Source: Streptomyces sp. 2114.4
GTDB lineage: Bacteria; Actinomycetota; Actinomycetes; Streptomycetales; Streptomycetaceae
DNA length: 64,000 bases
Reading direction: 5' to 3'
Assembly (NCBI RefSeq): GCF_900187385.1
Contig: NZ_FYEY01000001.1
Span: 5,084,001-5,148,000 of the forward strand
Part shown: piece after piece, positions 45,059 through 52,510 of the stretch
How positions within the stretch are numbered: position 1 is the stretch's first letter
Layout of the letters: the number at the start of each line of letters is the position of its first letter
Made by a program: the position numbers and the translations under genes
Notes under the pieces: model-generated
The model's input: the letters and a program-made list of their open reading frames with translations, nothing else
Databases searched by the model: none
What the model was told of the DNA's origin: nothing

Positions 45059-45652
45059 ATGGCAGCAGTCATCGCTGAGCGCCCCCATCATGCCGATGAG
45101 TCCGGCTGGGAAGAGGCACTGAGGGTCTGGGAGCGGACGAACGCTCCGGAGGGCTGCAAGGTGGAGATCATCGAGGGGATCGTCACCGTGGCACCACCGC
45201 CGGAGAGCGACCACAACGACACCGCGGACGAGCTTCAGCGCCTGCTGTATACCGTCATCCCCCGGGACTGGGGGATCTACCAGACCCAGGGGCTGACCAT
45301 CCCCGGCAGACACGGGTTGTTCGTTCCGGATCTGGCGGTCATCCCCAAGAAGTTGCTGCCGCGCCCGCGTGAGCGCCGGACAGCTGATGTGGCTCAGCTC
45401 ATCGTCGAGATCACGACTCGCTCCAACGCGAATCATGACCGTATCGAGAAGCTGAACGGTTATGCCGCGGCGGGCGTCCCCCTGTACCTGCTGCTGGATC
45501 CCTGGCACTCCGGAAAGCCGACCGCAACGCTGTACGGGGAGCCGGCGGGCGGTTTGTACCGTGTGCTCGAGACGGTGAAGTACGGCGATGAGATGCACCT
45601 CCCCGCGCCCTTCGAGGTCACCGTCGACACGGCACTCTTCCCCGCCGGCTGA
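45059..45652 (+). CDS. Uma2-family protein (PD-(D/E)xK nuclease fold)
   Basis: A 197-aa protein of the Uma2/DUF820 group, frequent in Streptomyces and cyanobacteria. KVEIIEGIVTVAPPPESDHN, LFVPDLAVIPKKL and AQLIVEITTRSNANHDRIEK give the fold's Glu, Asp and ExT..K-type residues. A nuclease activity is assumed from the fold only. GAGGAGCACACC precedes ATG 45059. Flanked by the deoA remnant and a bidirectional terminator. Confidence 0.87.
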   Translation: MAAVIAERPHHADESGWEEALRVWERTNAPEGCKVEIIEGIVTVAPPPESDHNDTADELQRLLYTVIPRDWGIYQTQGLTIPGRHGLFVPDLAVIPKKLLPRPRERRTADVAQLIVEITTRSNANHDRIEKLNGYAAAGVPLYLLLDPWHSGKPTATLYGEPAGGLYRVLETVKYGDEMHLPAPFEVTVDTALFPAG

Positions 45653-45664
45653 CTACCTGACGAC

Positions 45665-45707
45665 GAAGGGCCCGCCCCACCAGGACAGGTGGTGGGACGG
45701 GCCCTTC
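45665..45707. terminator. Bidirectional hairpin between Uma2 and MFS genes
   Basis: GAAGGGCCCG (45665-45674) pairs with CGGGCCCTTC (45698-45707). Inner CCCCACC/GGTGGTGGG adds further pairing. Both genes end toward it. Confidence 0.8.
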
Positions 45708-45720
45708 GGTCTGCGGGGTG

Positions 45721-47040
45721 TTACGCGGCCTTCTCCAGGTGGAGCAGGCGGCGTTCGGCCACGGCCTTGCGGGTGGCGTAGAGGGTGATCGAGGCGGCGC
45801 CGACCATCGCGGCCAGGCCCAGGAGGACGGTGCCCTCCCAGCCGACGGCGTGGAAGGCGGCGGCGCCGAGGGCACCGCCCAGGCTGCTGCCGACGTAGTA
45901 CGCGCACTGGTACAGCGCCGACGCCTGGGCGCGCGCCGTCTTGGCGGTGCGGCTGACCGAGGACGAGGCGACCGCATGACCCGCGAAGAAGCCGGCGGTG
46001 ATCAGGACCAGGCCCGCCAGCACCGCGTAGACGGAGTCGGAGAGCGAGAGCAGCAGACCCGTGGAGGTGGTGCCGACGGCCAGGTAGAGGGCGCCGCGAC
46101 GGCCCGTGCGGGCGACCAGCTTGCCGGCCGCGGCCGAGGAGACCGTACCGACCAGGTAGATCACGAAGATCGAACCGACGATGCCCTGCGGGAGGTTGAA
46201 CGGCTCGGCGACCAGGCGGTAGCCGATGACCGTGTAGACCGCGCCGAAGACCGTCATGAACAGCCCGCCGATGGCGTAGAGGCGGCGCAGCAGCGGATCG
46301 GCCAGGTGGCCGCCGAGCGTACGGGCCAGCGCCCGCGGGCCGACCGAACGGGGCGCGAAATGCCGGGCCTTGGGGACCAGCAGCCGGAACGTCACCGCAC
46401 ACACCACGGCCAGCACACCCACCGCCGCCAGCGCGGCCCGCCAGCCCCACGCCTGGGCGACCCAGCCGGTCACGATCCGGCCGGACATCCCGCCGATGCT
46501 GTTGCCCGCCACGAACAGTCCGATGGCCGCCACCAGCGCCTTGGCGCGTACCTCCTCGGCCAGAAACGCCATCGCCGACGCCGGCAGGCCGGCCAGCGCC
46601 ACACCCTGGATGCCGCGCAGTGCGATCAGCGCACCGAGCGACGGGGCGAACGGCACCAGCATGGCGATCAGCGCGGCGACCGAGAGGGAGACCGTCATCA
46701 GCGTGCGCCGGCCGAAGCGCTCGGAAACCGCGCTCAGCGGGATCACGCCGAGCGCCAGCCCGAAGGTGGCCGCGGACACGGTCCAGCTCGCCTGGTCCGG
46801 GCTGACCCCGAGGTCGGTGGAGATCGCGGGCAGCAGCGCCTGCGTGGAGTAGAGGAGGGCGAAGGTCGCCACTCCGGCGGCGAAGAGGGCGAAGCTCATC
46901 CGGCGGTAGCCGGGGCCGCCCGGCCGCAGCTTGTCCGACTCGGGGTCGGGGGCGGCGGTGGAGAGAGAAGTGTCAGTGGAAGACGAGGGAGAGGCGGCCG
47001 CACGGTCGGTGACGGACGCCCCGGTATCAGCGGGAGGCAT
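45721..47040 (-). CDS. MFS transporter (YnfM-like drug/metabolite exporter)
   Basis: A 439-aa membrane protein with 12 helices after a 45-residue disordered start. The loop 2-3 signature is VIPLSAVSERFGRRTLM and the helix-4/5 region is RGIQGVALAGLPASAMAFL. The helix 8-9 loop GKLVARTGRRGALYLAVG is the second half signature. Divergent from a LysR gene with a shared palindrome, a typical regulator-exporter pair. Substrate unknown. Confidence 0.9.
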   Translation of the reverse strand: MPPADTGASVTDRAAASPSSSTDTSLSTAAPDPESDKLRPGGPGYRRMSFALFAAGVATFALLYSTQALLPAISTDLGVSPDQASWTVSAATFGLALGVIPLSAVSERFGRRTLMTVSLSVAALIAMLVPFAPSLGALIALRGIQGVALAGLPASAMAFLAEEVRAKALVAAIGLFVAGNSIGGMSGRIVTGWVAQAWGWRAALAAVGVLAVVCAVTFRLLVPKARHFAPRSVGPRALARTLGGHLADPLLRRLYAIGGLFMTVFGAVYTVIGYRLVAEPFNLPQGIVGSIFVIYLVGTVSSAAAGKLVARTGRRGALYLAVGTTSTGLLLSLSDSVYAVLAGLVLITAGFFAGHAVASSSVSRTAKTARAQASALYQCAYYVGSSLGGALGAAAFHAVGWEGTVLLGLAAMVGAASITLYATRKAVAERRLLHLEKAA

Positions 47041-47059
47041 GCTTCGAAGGTAGGCCGCC

Positions 47060-47089
47060 GCGTTTCATGCGTCCAATGCATGGAAACGC
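47060..47089. promoter_or_regulatory. LysR operator candidate
   Basis: GCGTTTCATGC (47060-47070) faces GCATGGAAACGC (47078-47089), perfect apart from one inserted base. It lies between the divergent MFS and LysR starts. Confidence 0.65.
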
Positions 47090-47102
47090 CATAATCGATG
47101 CT

Positions 47103-48119
47103 GTGACACATGATCCCAGCTCGCAAGGGCCGCTGTTGCAAGGTCGCAACAGAAAAGATGTTGCCGGAGCGCCGCGGGCCGGCGCGGAGGCGGGGGAGGC
47201 GGCCGAGCTCGGGGGCGATTCCTGGGCCGTGGTCCTCGCCCCGCGGCTCGCCCAGTTCACCGCCGTCGCCCGGCACGAACACGTCACCCGCGCCGCGCTG
47301 GAACTCGGCATGCCGCAGCCGACGCTCAGCCGCGCCCTCGTCCGCCTGGAGGACGACCTCGGCGTCGCCCTCTTCGCCCGCCATGGCCGCACCCTCTCCC
47401 TCACCCCGGCCGGCCGGGCCTTCCTCGCCTCCACCGAGCGCGCGCTGACGGATCTGGAGCGGGCAACGGAGTCCGTACGGGCCGATGTCGACCCCGCCGC
47501 CGGGAAGGTGGCCTTCGGCTTTCTCCACACCCTCGGGCCGGAGACCGTGCCCGGTCTGATCCGCAGCTTCCGTGCCGACCACCCGCGCGTCCGCTTCCAG
47601 CTCGTCCAGAACTACGGCGAGGCCATGATCGAGCGGATGCGCGCCGGCGACCTCGATCTGTGCCTGACCTCGCCGGTCCCGGACTACCCGGACCTGGTCG
47701 CCCGCCGGCTCGACGAGCAGAAGCTGCGCCTGGTCGTCCCGGACGACCATGCGCTGGCCGGCCGGAAGCGGGTCCGGCTCGCCGAGGCCTCCGGCGAGCT
47801 GTTCGTCACCCTCGAACCCGGCTACGGGCTGCGCCGGATCACCGACGCGCTGTGTGCCGAGGCGGGCTTCACCCCGCGGATCGCCTTCGAGGGGGAGGAG
47901 GCCGAGACGCTGCGCGGCCTGGTCGCGGCCGGTCTCGGCGTGGCACTGCTGCCGCCGCCCGCCGTACCGCGCCCCGGAGTCGCCGAGCTCACGGTGACGG
48001 CCCCGCGCGCGGTCCGCGAGATCGGCGTCGCCTGGCCGGCCGGCCACCCCGACGCCCCGCCGGTCGCGGCATTCAAGAAGTTCCTGCTGAGCCGGCGGGG
48101 GAAACTGCTGCCCAGGTGA
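47103..48119 (+). CDS. LysR-family regulator
   Basis: A 338-aa regulator. The winged helix is LAQFTAVARHEHVTRAALEL then GMPQPTLSRALVRLEDDLGV and LFARHGRTLSLTPAGRAFL. The effector domain has GFLHTLGPETVPGLIRSFRA and GLGVALLPPPAVPRPG. The first 35 residues are variable. GTG 47103 is chosen because it lies 13 bases after the palindrome and next to the promoter. Probably activates the divergent exporter when its inducer binds. Confidence 0.87.
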   Translation: MTHDPSSQGPLLQGRNRKDVAGAPRAGAEAGEAAELGGDSWAVVLAPRLAQFTAVARHEHVTRAALELGMPQPTLSRALVRLEDDLGVALFARHGRTLSLTPAGRAFLASTERALTDLERATESVRADVDPAAGKVAFGFLHTLGPETVPGLIRSFRADHPRVRFQLVQNYGEAMIERMRAGDLDLCLTSPVPDYPDLVARRLDEQKLRLVVPDDHALAGRKRVRLAEASGELFVTLEPGYGLRRITDALCAEAGFTPRIAFEGEEAETLRGLVAAGLGVALLPPPAVPRPGVAELTVTAPRAVREIGVAWPAGHPDAPPVAAFKKFLLSRRGKLLPR

Positions 48120-48310
48120 GGGCAACAGCTCGCGGACGGCACTGCGTTCAGCCGGTGCTCCGGTACGGCAGCGCTCCGGTCCTTCGGCGTCTTACCGCGT
48201 CACTCCCTCGGTGCCTTACTCCCCACTCCCGCATTGCCTCCCTCCGTCCTTGCCTCGTCACACCGCCCCCTCGGCGCCTTGGGCTCGCCGTTCCTCCGTG
48301 CCTCGGTGCC

Positions 48311-49129
48311 TCAGTGCCGCAGCGACACCCCGAAGCCCGCGGCCAGGGGCATGCGCAGGCCCAGCGGCGGGGGTGCGGCCAGGGCGTCCTTCACGGGGCG
48401 GGCGTAGTCGCGGGCGAAGAGTGAGCCGAGCATGAAATCGGCTGCCAGGGAGAGGACTTCGGCGCGGTGCTGGTGCAGGGAGTGGCCGTCGGAGTGCACC
48501 TCGAAACGGCAGGTGTCGCGGTTGACCTTCTTGGCGCGCTCGGCGTAGCGGTAGGAGAGATCGGGGTCGGTGCGTTCGTCGTTGGTGCCGTGGACCAGCA
48601 GGACCTGCCGGCCGATGAGCTGTTTCACCGGGTCGGGCCGCTCGTCGCTCTCGCCGGGGTCGGGCAGCCAAGGGGCCAGCGCCAGTACGGAGTTGACGGC
48701 GGGGTGACCCGCGGCGTGCAGGGCGGCGCGGGCGCCCATGCCCGTACCGACCAGGCAGACCGGGACGTCGCCGTAGCGGCGGACCACCTCGTCCAGGGCC
48801 CAGGCGGCATCCCGTGCCGGGTGGGCGTCGGGCCCGTTCCAGCCGCTGCAGCGGTAGCGCACGACATGGGCCGTCAGGCCCTCGGGGCGCCCCGCCTTCG
48901 CCAGCCGGGCAGCCAGCGGCCGCACCGCCAGCGCCGCCACCGGCGACGGACGCCGCACCCCGGTCGGTCCGCCTCCGGGCAGTAAAAGAGCGACCCCGCT
49001 CACCTCCCGGCCGGTGCCCCGACCGCCGCCACCCCGCCACCGGAACGCCTCGCGCGCCCCTTCCTTGCCGGCCGTTCCCAGCGGTTTTCCCAGCCGGGCC
49101 TCGCGCACCGGCAGTGCTTGCTGAGCCAT
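48311..49129 (-). CDS. Alpha/beta hydrolase
   Basis: A 272-aa cytosolic hydrolase of the dienelactone/BAAT-like group. The nucleophile site has diverged: CLVGTGMGARAALHAAG instead of G-x-S-x-G, so the nucleophilic Ser is Thr or absent. VLLVHGTNDERTDPDLSY gives the acid residue and FEVHSDGHSLH the catalytic histidine. The sequence may be a weak or non-catalytic hydrolase. ATG 49129; an upstream start at 49165 is possible. Divergent from add. Confidence 0.82.
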   Translation of the reverse strand: MAQQALPVREARLGKPLGTAGKEGAREAFRWRGGGGRGTGREVSGVALLLPGGGPTGVRRPSPVAALAVRPLAARLAKAGRPEGLTAHVVRYRCSGWNGPDAHPARDAAWALDEVVRRYGDVPVCLVGTGMGARAALHAAGHPAVNSVLALAPWLPDPGESDERPDPVKQLIGRQVLLVHGTNDERTDPDLSYRYAERAKKVNRDTCRFEVHSDGHSLHQHRAEVLSLAADFMLGSLFARDYARPVKDALAAPPPLGLRMPLAAGFGVSLRH

Positions 49130-49203
49130 GTGCAGAACGATGGCAGAAGGTGGCGCGCCCGCCACCCCGTGGACGGGTCACTGTTACGTATCGTTCGGTG
49201 AGA

Positions 49204-49217
49204 TCTACGCGCGTAGG
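49204..49217. promoter_or_regulatory. Nucleoside-regulon operator candidate, add
   Basis: TCTACGCGCGTAGG contains the perfect 12-bp palindrome CTACGCGCGTAG (49205-49216). A TAGAGT -10-like element follows at 49221. Binding here would cover the promoter. Confidence 0.7.
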
Positions 49218-49232
49218 GGCTAGAGTGCCGAG

Positions 49233-50393
49233 ATGACGAGCGAGACCACCACACTCCCGACCAGTGAACAGATCCGCCGTGCCCCCAAGGTGCTGCTCCA
49301 CGACCACCTCGACGGCGGGCTCCGGCCGGCCACGATCGTCGACCTGGCCCGTGAGAACGGCTACGAGGGCCTGCCCGAGACCGACCCGGAAAAGCTCGGG
49401 GTCTGGTTCCGTGAGGCCGCCGACTCCGGTTCGCTCGAGCGCTACCTGGAGACCTTCGCGCACACCTGCGCCGTCATGCAGACCCGTGACGCACTGGCCC
49501 GGGTGGCCGCCGAGTGCGCCGAGGACCTTGCCGCGGACGGTGTGGTCTATGCCGAGGTCAGGTATGCGCCCGAGCAGCACCTCGAACAGGGGCTGACCCT
49601 CGAAGAGGTCGTCGAGGCGGTCAACGAGGGTTTCCGCGAGGGCGAGCGGCGGGCCCGCGAGAACGGCCACCGCATCCGCGTCGGCGCCCTGCTCACCGCG
49701 ATGCGGCACGCCGCCCGCGCCCTGGAGATCGCCGAACTCGCCAACCGCTACCGGGACACCGGCGTCGTCGGCTTCGACATCGCGGGCGCGGAGGCCGGCT
49801 ACCCGCCCACCCGCCACCTCGACGCGTTCGAGTACCTCAAGCGGGAGAACAACCACTTCACCATCCACGCCGGTGAAGCCTTCGGTCTGCCGTCCATCTG
49901 GCAGGCCCTGCAGTGGTGCGGCGCCGACCGCCTCGGCCACGGTGTCCGGATCATCGACGACATCGAGGTCGCCGACGACGGCTCGGTCAAGCTCGGCCGG
50001 CTCGCCTCGTACGTACGGGACAAGCGCATCCCGCTGGAGATGTGCCCGAGCTCCAACCTGCAGACCGGGGCCGCCCCCTCCTATGCGGAGCACCCCATCG
50101 GCCTGCTGCGCCGACTGCAGTTCCGGCTCACGGTCAACACCGACAACCGGCTGATGAGCGGCACGAACATGTCCCGGGAATTCGAGCATCTGGTCAAGAC
50201 CTTCCGATACACGCTCGATGACATGCAGTGGTTTACAGTCAATGCGATGAAATCAGCGTTCATTCCTTTCGATGAACGTCTGGGCATGATCAATGACGTC
50301 ATCAAGCCCGGTTACGCGGAATTGCGGGCTGAATGGCTGTTCCGTCCCCAGGACTCAACTGCCCCTGTGAACAGTGCTTCTGACTCTGTGTGA
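49233..50393 (+). CDS. add: Adenosine deaminase
   Basis: A 386-aa zinc enzyme converting adenosine and deoxyadenosine to inosine forms. LLHDHLDGGLRPATI supplies the first metal histidines, FTIHAGEAFGLPSIW the third histidine and catalytic glutamate, DRLGHGVRI the base-sensing histidine, and TVNTDNRLMSGTNM the aspartates. It is of the form with the extended actinobacterial N terminus. Regulated by the palindrome just upstream and followed by a strong terminator. Confidence 0.96.
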   Translation: MTSETTTLPTSEQIRRAPKVLLHDHLDGGLRPATIVDLARENGYEGLPETDPEKLGVWFREAADSGSLERYLETFAHTCAVMQTRDALARVAAECAEDLAADGVVYAEVRYAPEQHLEQGLTLEEVVEAVNEGFREGERRARENGHRIRVGALLTAMRHAARALEIAELANRYRDTGVVGFDIAGAEAGYPPTRHLDAFEYLKRENNHFTIHAGEAFGLPSIWQALQWCGADRLGHGVRIIDDIEVADDGSVKLGRLASYVRDKRIPLEMCPSSNLQTGAAPSYAEHPIGLLRRLQFRLTVNTDNRLMSGTNMSREFEHLVKTFRYTLDDMQWFTVNAMKSAFIPFDERLGMINDVIKPGYAELRAEWLFRPQDSTAPVNSASDSV

Positions 50394-50417
50394 GTAGGTA
50401 ACGCGAGCTTATAGCGC

Positions 50418-50456
50418 AACGGCCGGTGGAATGTCCACCGGCCGTTTTTTCTTTCC
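50418..50456 (+). terminator. Rho-independent terminator after add
   Basis: AACGGCCGGTGGA (50418-50430) pairs with TCCACCGGCCGTT (50434-50446), followed by TTTTCTTTCC. It is the most classical terminator of the window. Confidence 0.92.
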
Positions 50457-50535
50457 TCGTGGCTGTTTGCGGCGCCGGTTGCCGCATCACTAGGTTGATT
50501 GGCCGGTCAAGCCCCCATCACGAGGACGTAAATCG

Positions 50536-50814
50536 ATGAAGCAGGGAACCATCAAGACTCTCGGTACCGTCGCGCTCGGTGCGGCCTTCGCCGTCACCGC
50601 CGCGGGCGTCGCCAGCGCCGCCCCGGCGATCGGCACCCCCGACACCACCGGCGTGCTGAAGAGCCTGCCGGTGAAGGACGCCACCAAGGCCGTCTCGGGT
50701 CTCACCAAGGCCAAGCCGGCCGGCAAGAACGTCAAGAACGTCAAGACGAAGGTGAACTCCCAGGGCAACAAGCTGCTGGGCGGCCTGCAGCCCGGCAGCC
50801 TCCTCGGCGGCTGA
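50536..50814 (+). CDS. Small secreted protein
   Basis: A 92-aa protein with a typical Sec signal peptide (MKQGTIKTLGTVALGAAFAV, cleavage at ASA-AP). The mature part is about 60 residues, basic, with KPAGKNVKNVKTKVN and a glycine/leucine end (LLGGLQPGSLLGG). Such short exported proteins are frequent in Streptomyces; no activity is known to me. Followed by two hairpins. Confidence 0.8.
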   Translation: MKQGTIKTLGTVALGAAFAVTAAGVASAAPAIGTPDTTGVLKSLPVKDATKAVSGLTKAKPAGKNVKNVKTKVNSQGNKLLGGLQPGSLLGG

Positions 50815-50826
50815 CGTCGGACGCGG

Positions 50827-50893
50827 CCCGTCCCCCGGGGGACGGGTACCGCGCCGTGCCCCGGTCGTACGCCCTGGTGCGTACGACCGGGGC
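50827..50893. terminator. Paired hairpins between converging genes
   Basis: CCCGTCCCCC and GGGGGACGGG meet back to back (50827-50846). A 14-bp perfect stem follows (50858-50871 with 50880-50893, loop CCCTGGTG). They separate the secreted-protein gene from the converging PspC gene. Confidence 0.75.
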
Positions 50894-50923
50894 ATCGTCA
50901 TGTGCGGGGGCCGGACGGGCGGG

Positions 50924-51133
50924 TCACCAGGCGGCGGCGCCGGTGGCCTTCTCCTCCGAGGGGAGGAGTATCCACAGCGCCAGGTAGAGCAGAAACTGCG
51001 GGCCGGGAAGCAGACACGACACCACGAAGAGCACGCGCATCGTTGCCGGGGTCGTACCGAAGCGACGGGCCAGGCCCGCGCACACTCCGGCGATCATTCG
51101 GTTGTTGCGGGGGCGGACCAGTGCGGCGGCCAT
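50924..51133 (-). CDS. PspC-domain membrane protein
   Basis: A 69-aa stand-alone PspC domain: RPRNNRMIAGVCAGLARRFG with the basic start, then VLFVVSCLLPGPQFLLYLAL as a membrane hairpin, ending WILLPSEE. PspC proteins take part in envelope-stress sensing. ATG 51133; family length about 60-70. Confidence 0.87.
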   Translation of the reverse strand: MAAALVRPRNNRMIAGVCAGLARRFGTTPATMRVLFVVSCLLPGPQFLLYLALWILLPSEEKATGAAAW

Positions 51134-51178
51134 GAGGACGGCTCCTTTTCGACTCGATGGGGCGTGTGCCCCGATGTC

Positions 51179-51733
51179 TCAAAGGTAGGTCCGGCCGCCG
51201 GAGAGAGCATCAGCCTTCGGGGCCAGTCCGACCCTGGGGATTGTCGGGGTTGTCCCCCCGAGAGGCCCATACCTGCGGCGGAGCCGGCGGCGCGCCCCGG
51301 GGACGACCGCCAGGTGCACCACGGCCACTCCGAAGGTGCCCAGCAGCACCGAGTCGATGTCCGGGACCCGTCCGGGCACCCCTGACTGCAGCAGCTCGAT
51401 GGCCAGCGCGATCATCGCTCCGGCGAAGGCGGTGCGGGTCAGGGAGACCAGTGGCGAAACGTTCAGGCGGCCCGCGGAGAGCGGCAGCAGCACCCCCAGG
51501 GGCGCCAGCAGCAGCACCGAGCCGCCCAGATGCTGGACGGCCTCCCACGACCAGTCGCGCGCCAGCTCGGCCCGGATCGTGGCCAGCGGTTCGAGGTTCG
51601 CGGCAGGCACCCACGGCACCGTACGGGGACGCAATGTCAGCCAGGCGACGGTCAGCAGATGCGCCACGAGGAGGAGAAGTCCGGTGACGCGCATACGGGG
51701 AGCGGCGGTGGTGCCGGGGCCATGGGGCTGCAC
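51179..51733 (-). CDS. VanZ-like membrane protein
   Basis: A 184-aa protein with four hydrophobic helices. The VanZ family motifs are NLEPLATIRAELARDWSWEA (first loop), LGVLLPLSAGRLN, IALAIELLQSGVPGRVPDID and SVLLGTFGV. VanZ proteins contribute to low-level teicoplanin resistance in enterococci; most homologues have no known role. ATG 51733 or 51694. Confidence 0.87.
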   Translation of the reverse strand: MQPHGPGTTAAPRMRVTGLLLLVAHLLTVAWLTLRPRTVPWVPAANLEPLATIRAELARDWSWEAVQHLGGSVLLLAPLGVLLPLSAGRLNVSPLVSLTRTAFAGAMIALAIELLQSGVPGRVPDIDSVLLGTFGVAVVHLAVVPGARRRLRRRYGPLGGTTPTIPRVGLAPKADALSGGRTYL

Positions 51734-51817
51734 ACAGGCCAGGACGCCGGGAGTGGGGGCTGCGGTTCCGCCCCGTTGCGCCCGTCTTGAACCGCCCCGT
51801 CGGCCCTGTCAGCAGCG

Positions 51818-52510
51818 TCAGCCCTGTGGGGGCGCCCCGCCTTCCGCTTCTTGTGACAAGGGGTCGCCCCACCCGGCGTTCTCCGCGATGTCCGGGTTGG
51901 CCAGCACGTCCGCGGAGCAGTCGTAACGGTGCGCCGTATCGTCGCCCGGCCCGCCCAGCACGGCGGCATGGGTGCGGCCCAGCGCCGGGCTCGCGCCGTA
52001 GGTGCACACCAGCTGCGCCAGCGCGAACGACGGCAGATCGTCCGGCCGGATGCTCAGCCGCAGCGCATCCGCGGGGTCGCCGTCGCGCGGCTCCGTGACC
52101 TTGACGTCCCGGGGCAGTGCGGTGCTGAAGCCGGCCTTCTCCTCGGCGGCGGACGGCTCGCGCTGCAGCTCGTGGAGCAGGGCACGGGCGGTCGGCAGCC
52201 GCGGGTCGTCGGCCTTGGACGGGGGCACCGCCCGCTCGACCTGCGCCAGCGCCGAGCCGCACACCAGATACACGATCGCCTGCGAGCCCGGACCCGCGTC
52301 CGTGCCCGCCTCCGTGCCGGACGAGGCCGATGCCGATGCCGATGCCGAGGGCGAGGGCGCCGGGCTCGACGGGGCCTTGCAGCTCACCCGTGACGGCGCG
52401 CCGCCCGCGTCGACCGGTACGGACGTGCCCCGGATCCCGCAGCCCGCGGCCGCGAGTGCGAGCACCACCACGGCGGCGGTGCGCCGTCCGGTCCGCCTGC
52501 CCGGCCTCAT
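51818..52510 (-). CDS. Lipoprotein of the afsQ locus
   Basis: A 230-aa protein with signal peptide and lipobox ALAAAGC (lipidated cysteine near residue 24), a Ser/Ala/Pro-rich linker, then a globular part (QAIVYLVCGSALAQVERAV, PTARALLHELQREPSA, LSIRPDDLPSFALAQLVCTY) that resembles GerMN-like small domains. Its start overlaps the stop of afsQ2 by four bases, so it belongs to the afsQ1-afsQ2 operon. In S. coelicolor a lipoprotein gene occupies this spot. It may be the extracytoplasmic helper of the kinase. Confidence 0.87.
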   Translation of the reverse strand: MRPGRRTGRRTAAVVVLALAAAGCGIRGTSVPVDAGGAPSRVSCKAPSSPAPSPSASASASASSGTEAGTDAGPGSQAIVYLVCGSALAQVERAVPPSKADDPRLPTARALLHELQREPSAAEEKAGFSTALPRDVKVTEPRDGDPADALRLSIRPDDLPSFALAQLVCTYGASPALGRTHAAVLGGPGDDTAHRYDCSADVLANPDIAENAGWGDPLSQEAEGGAPPQG

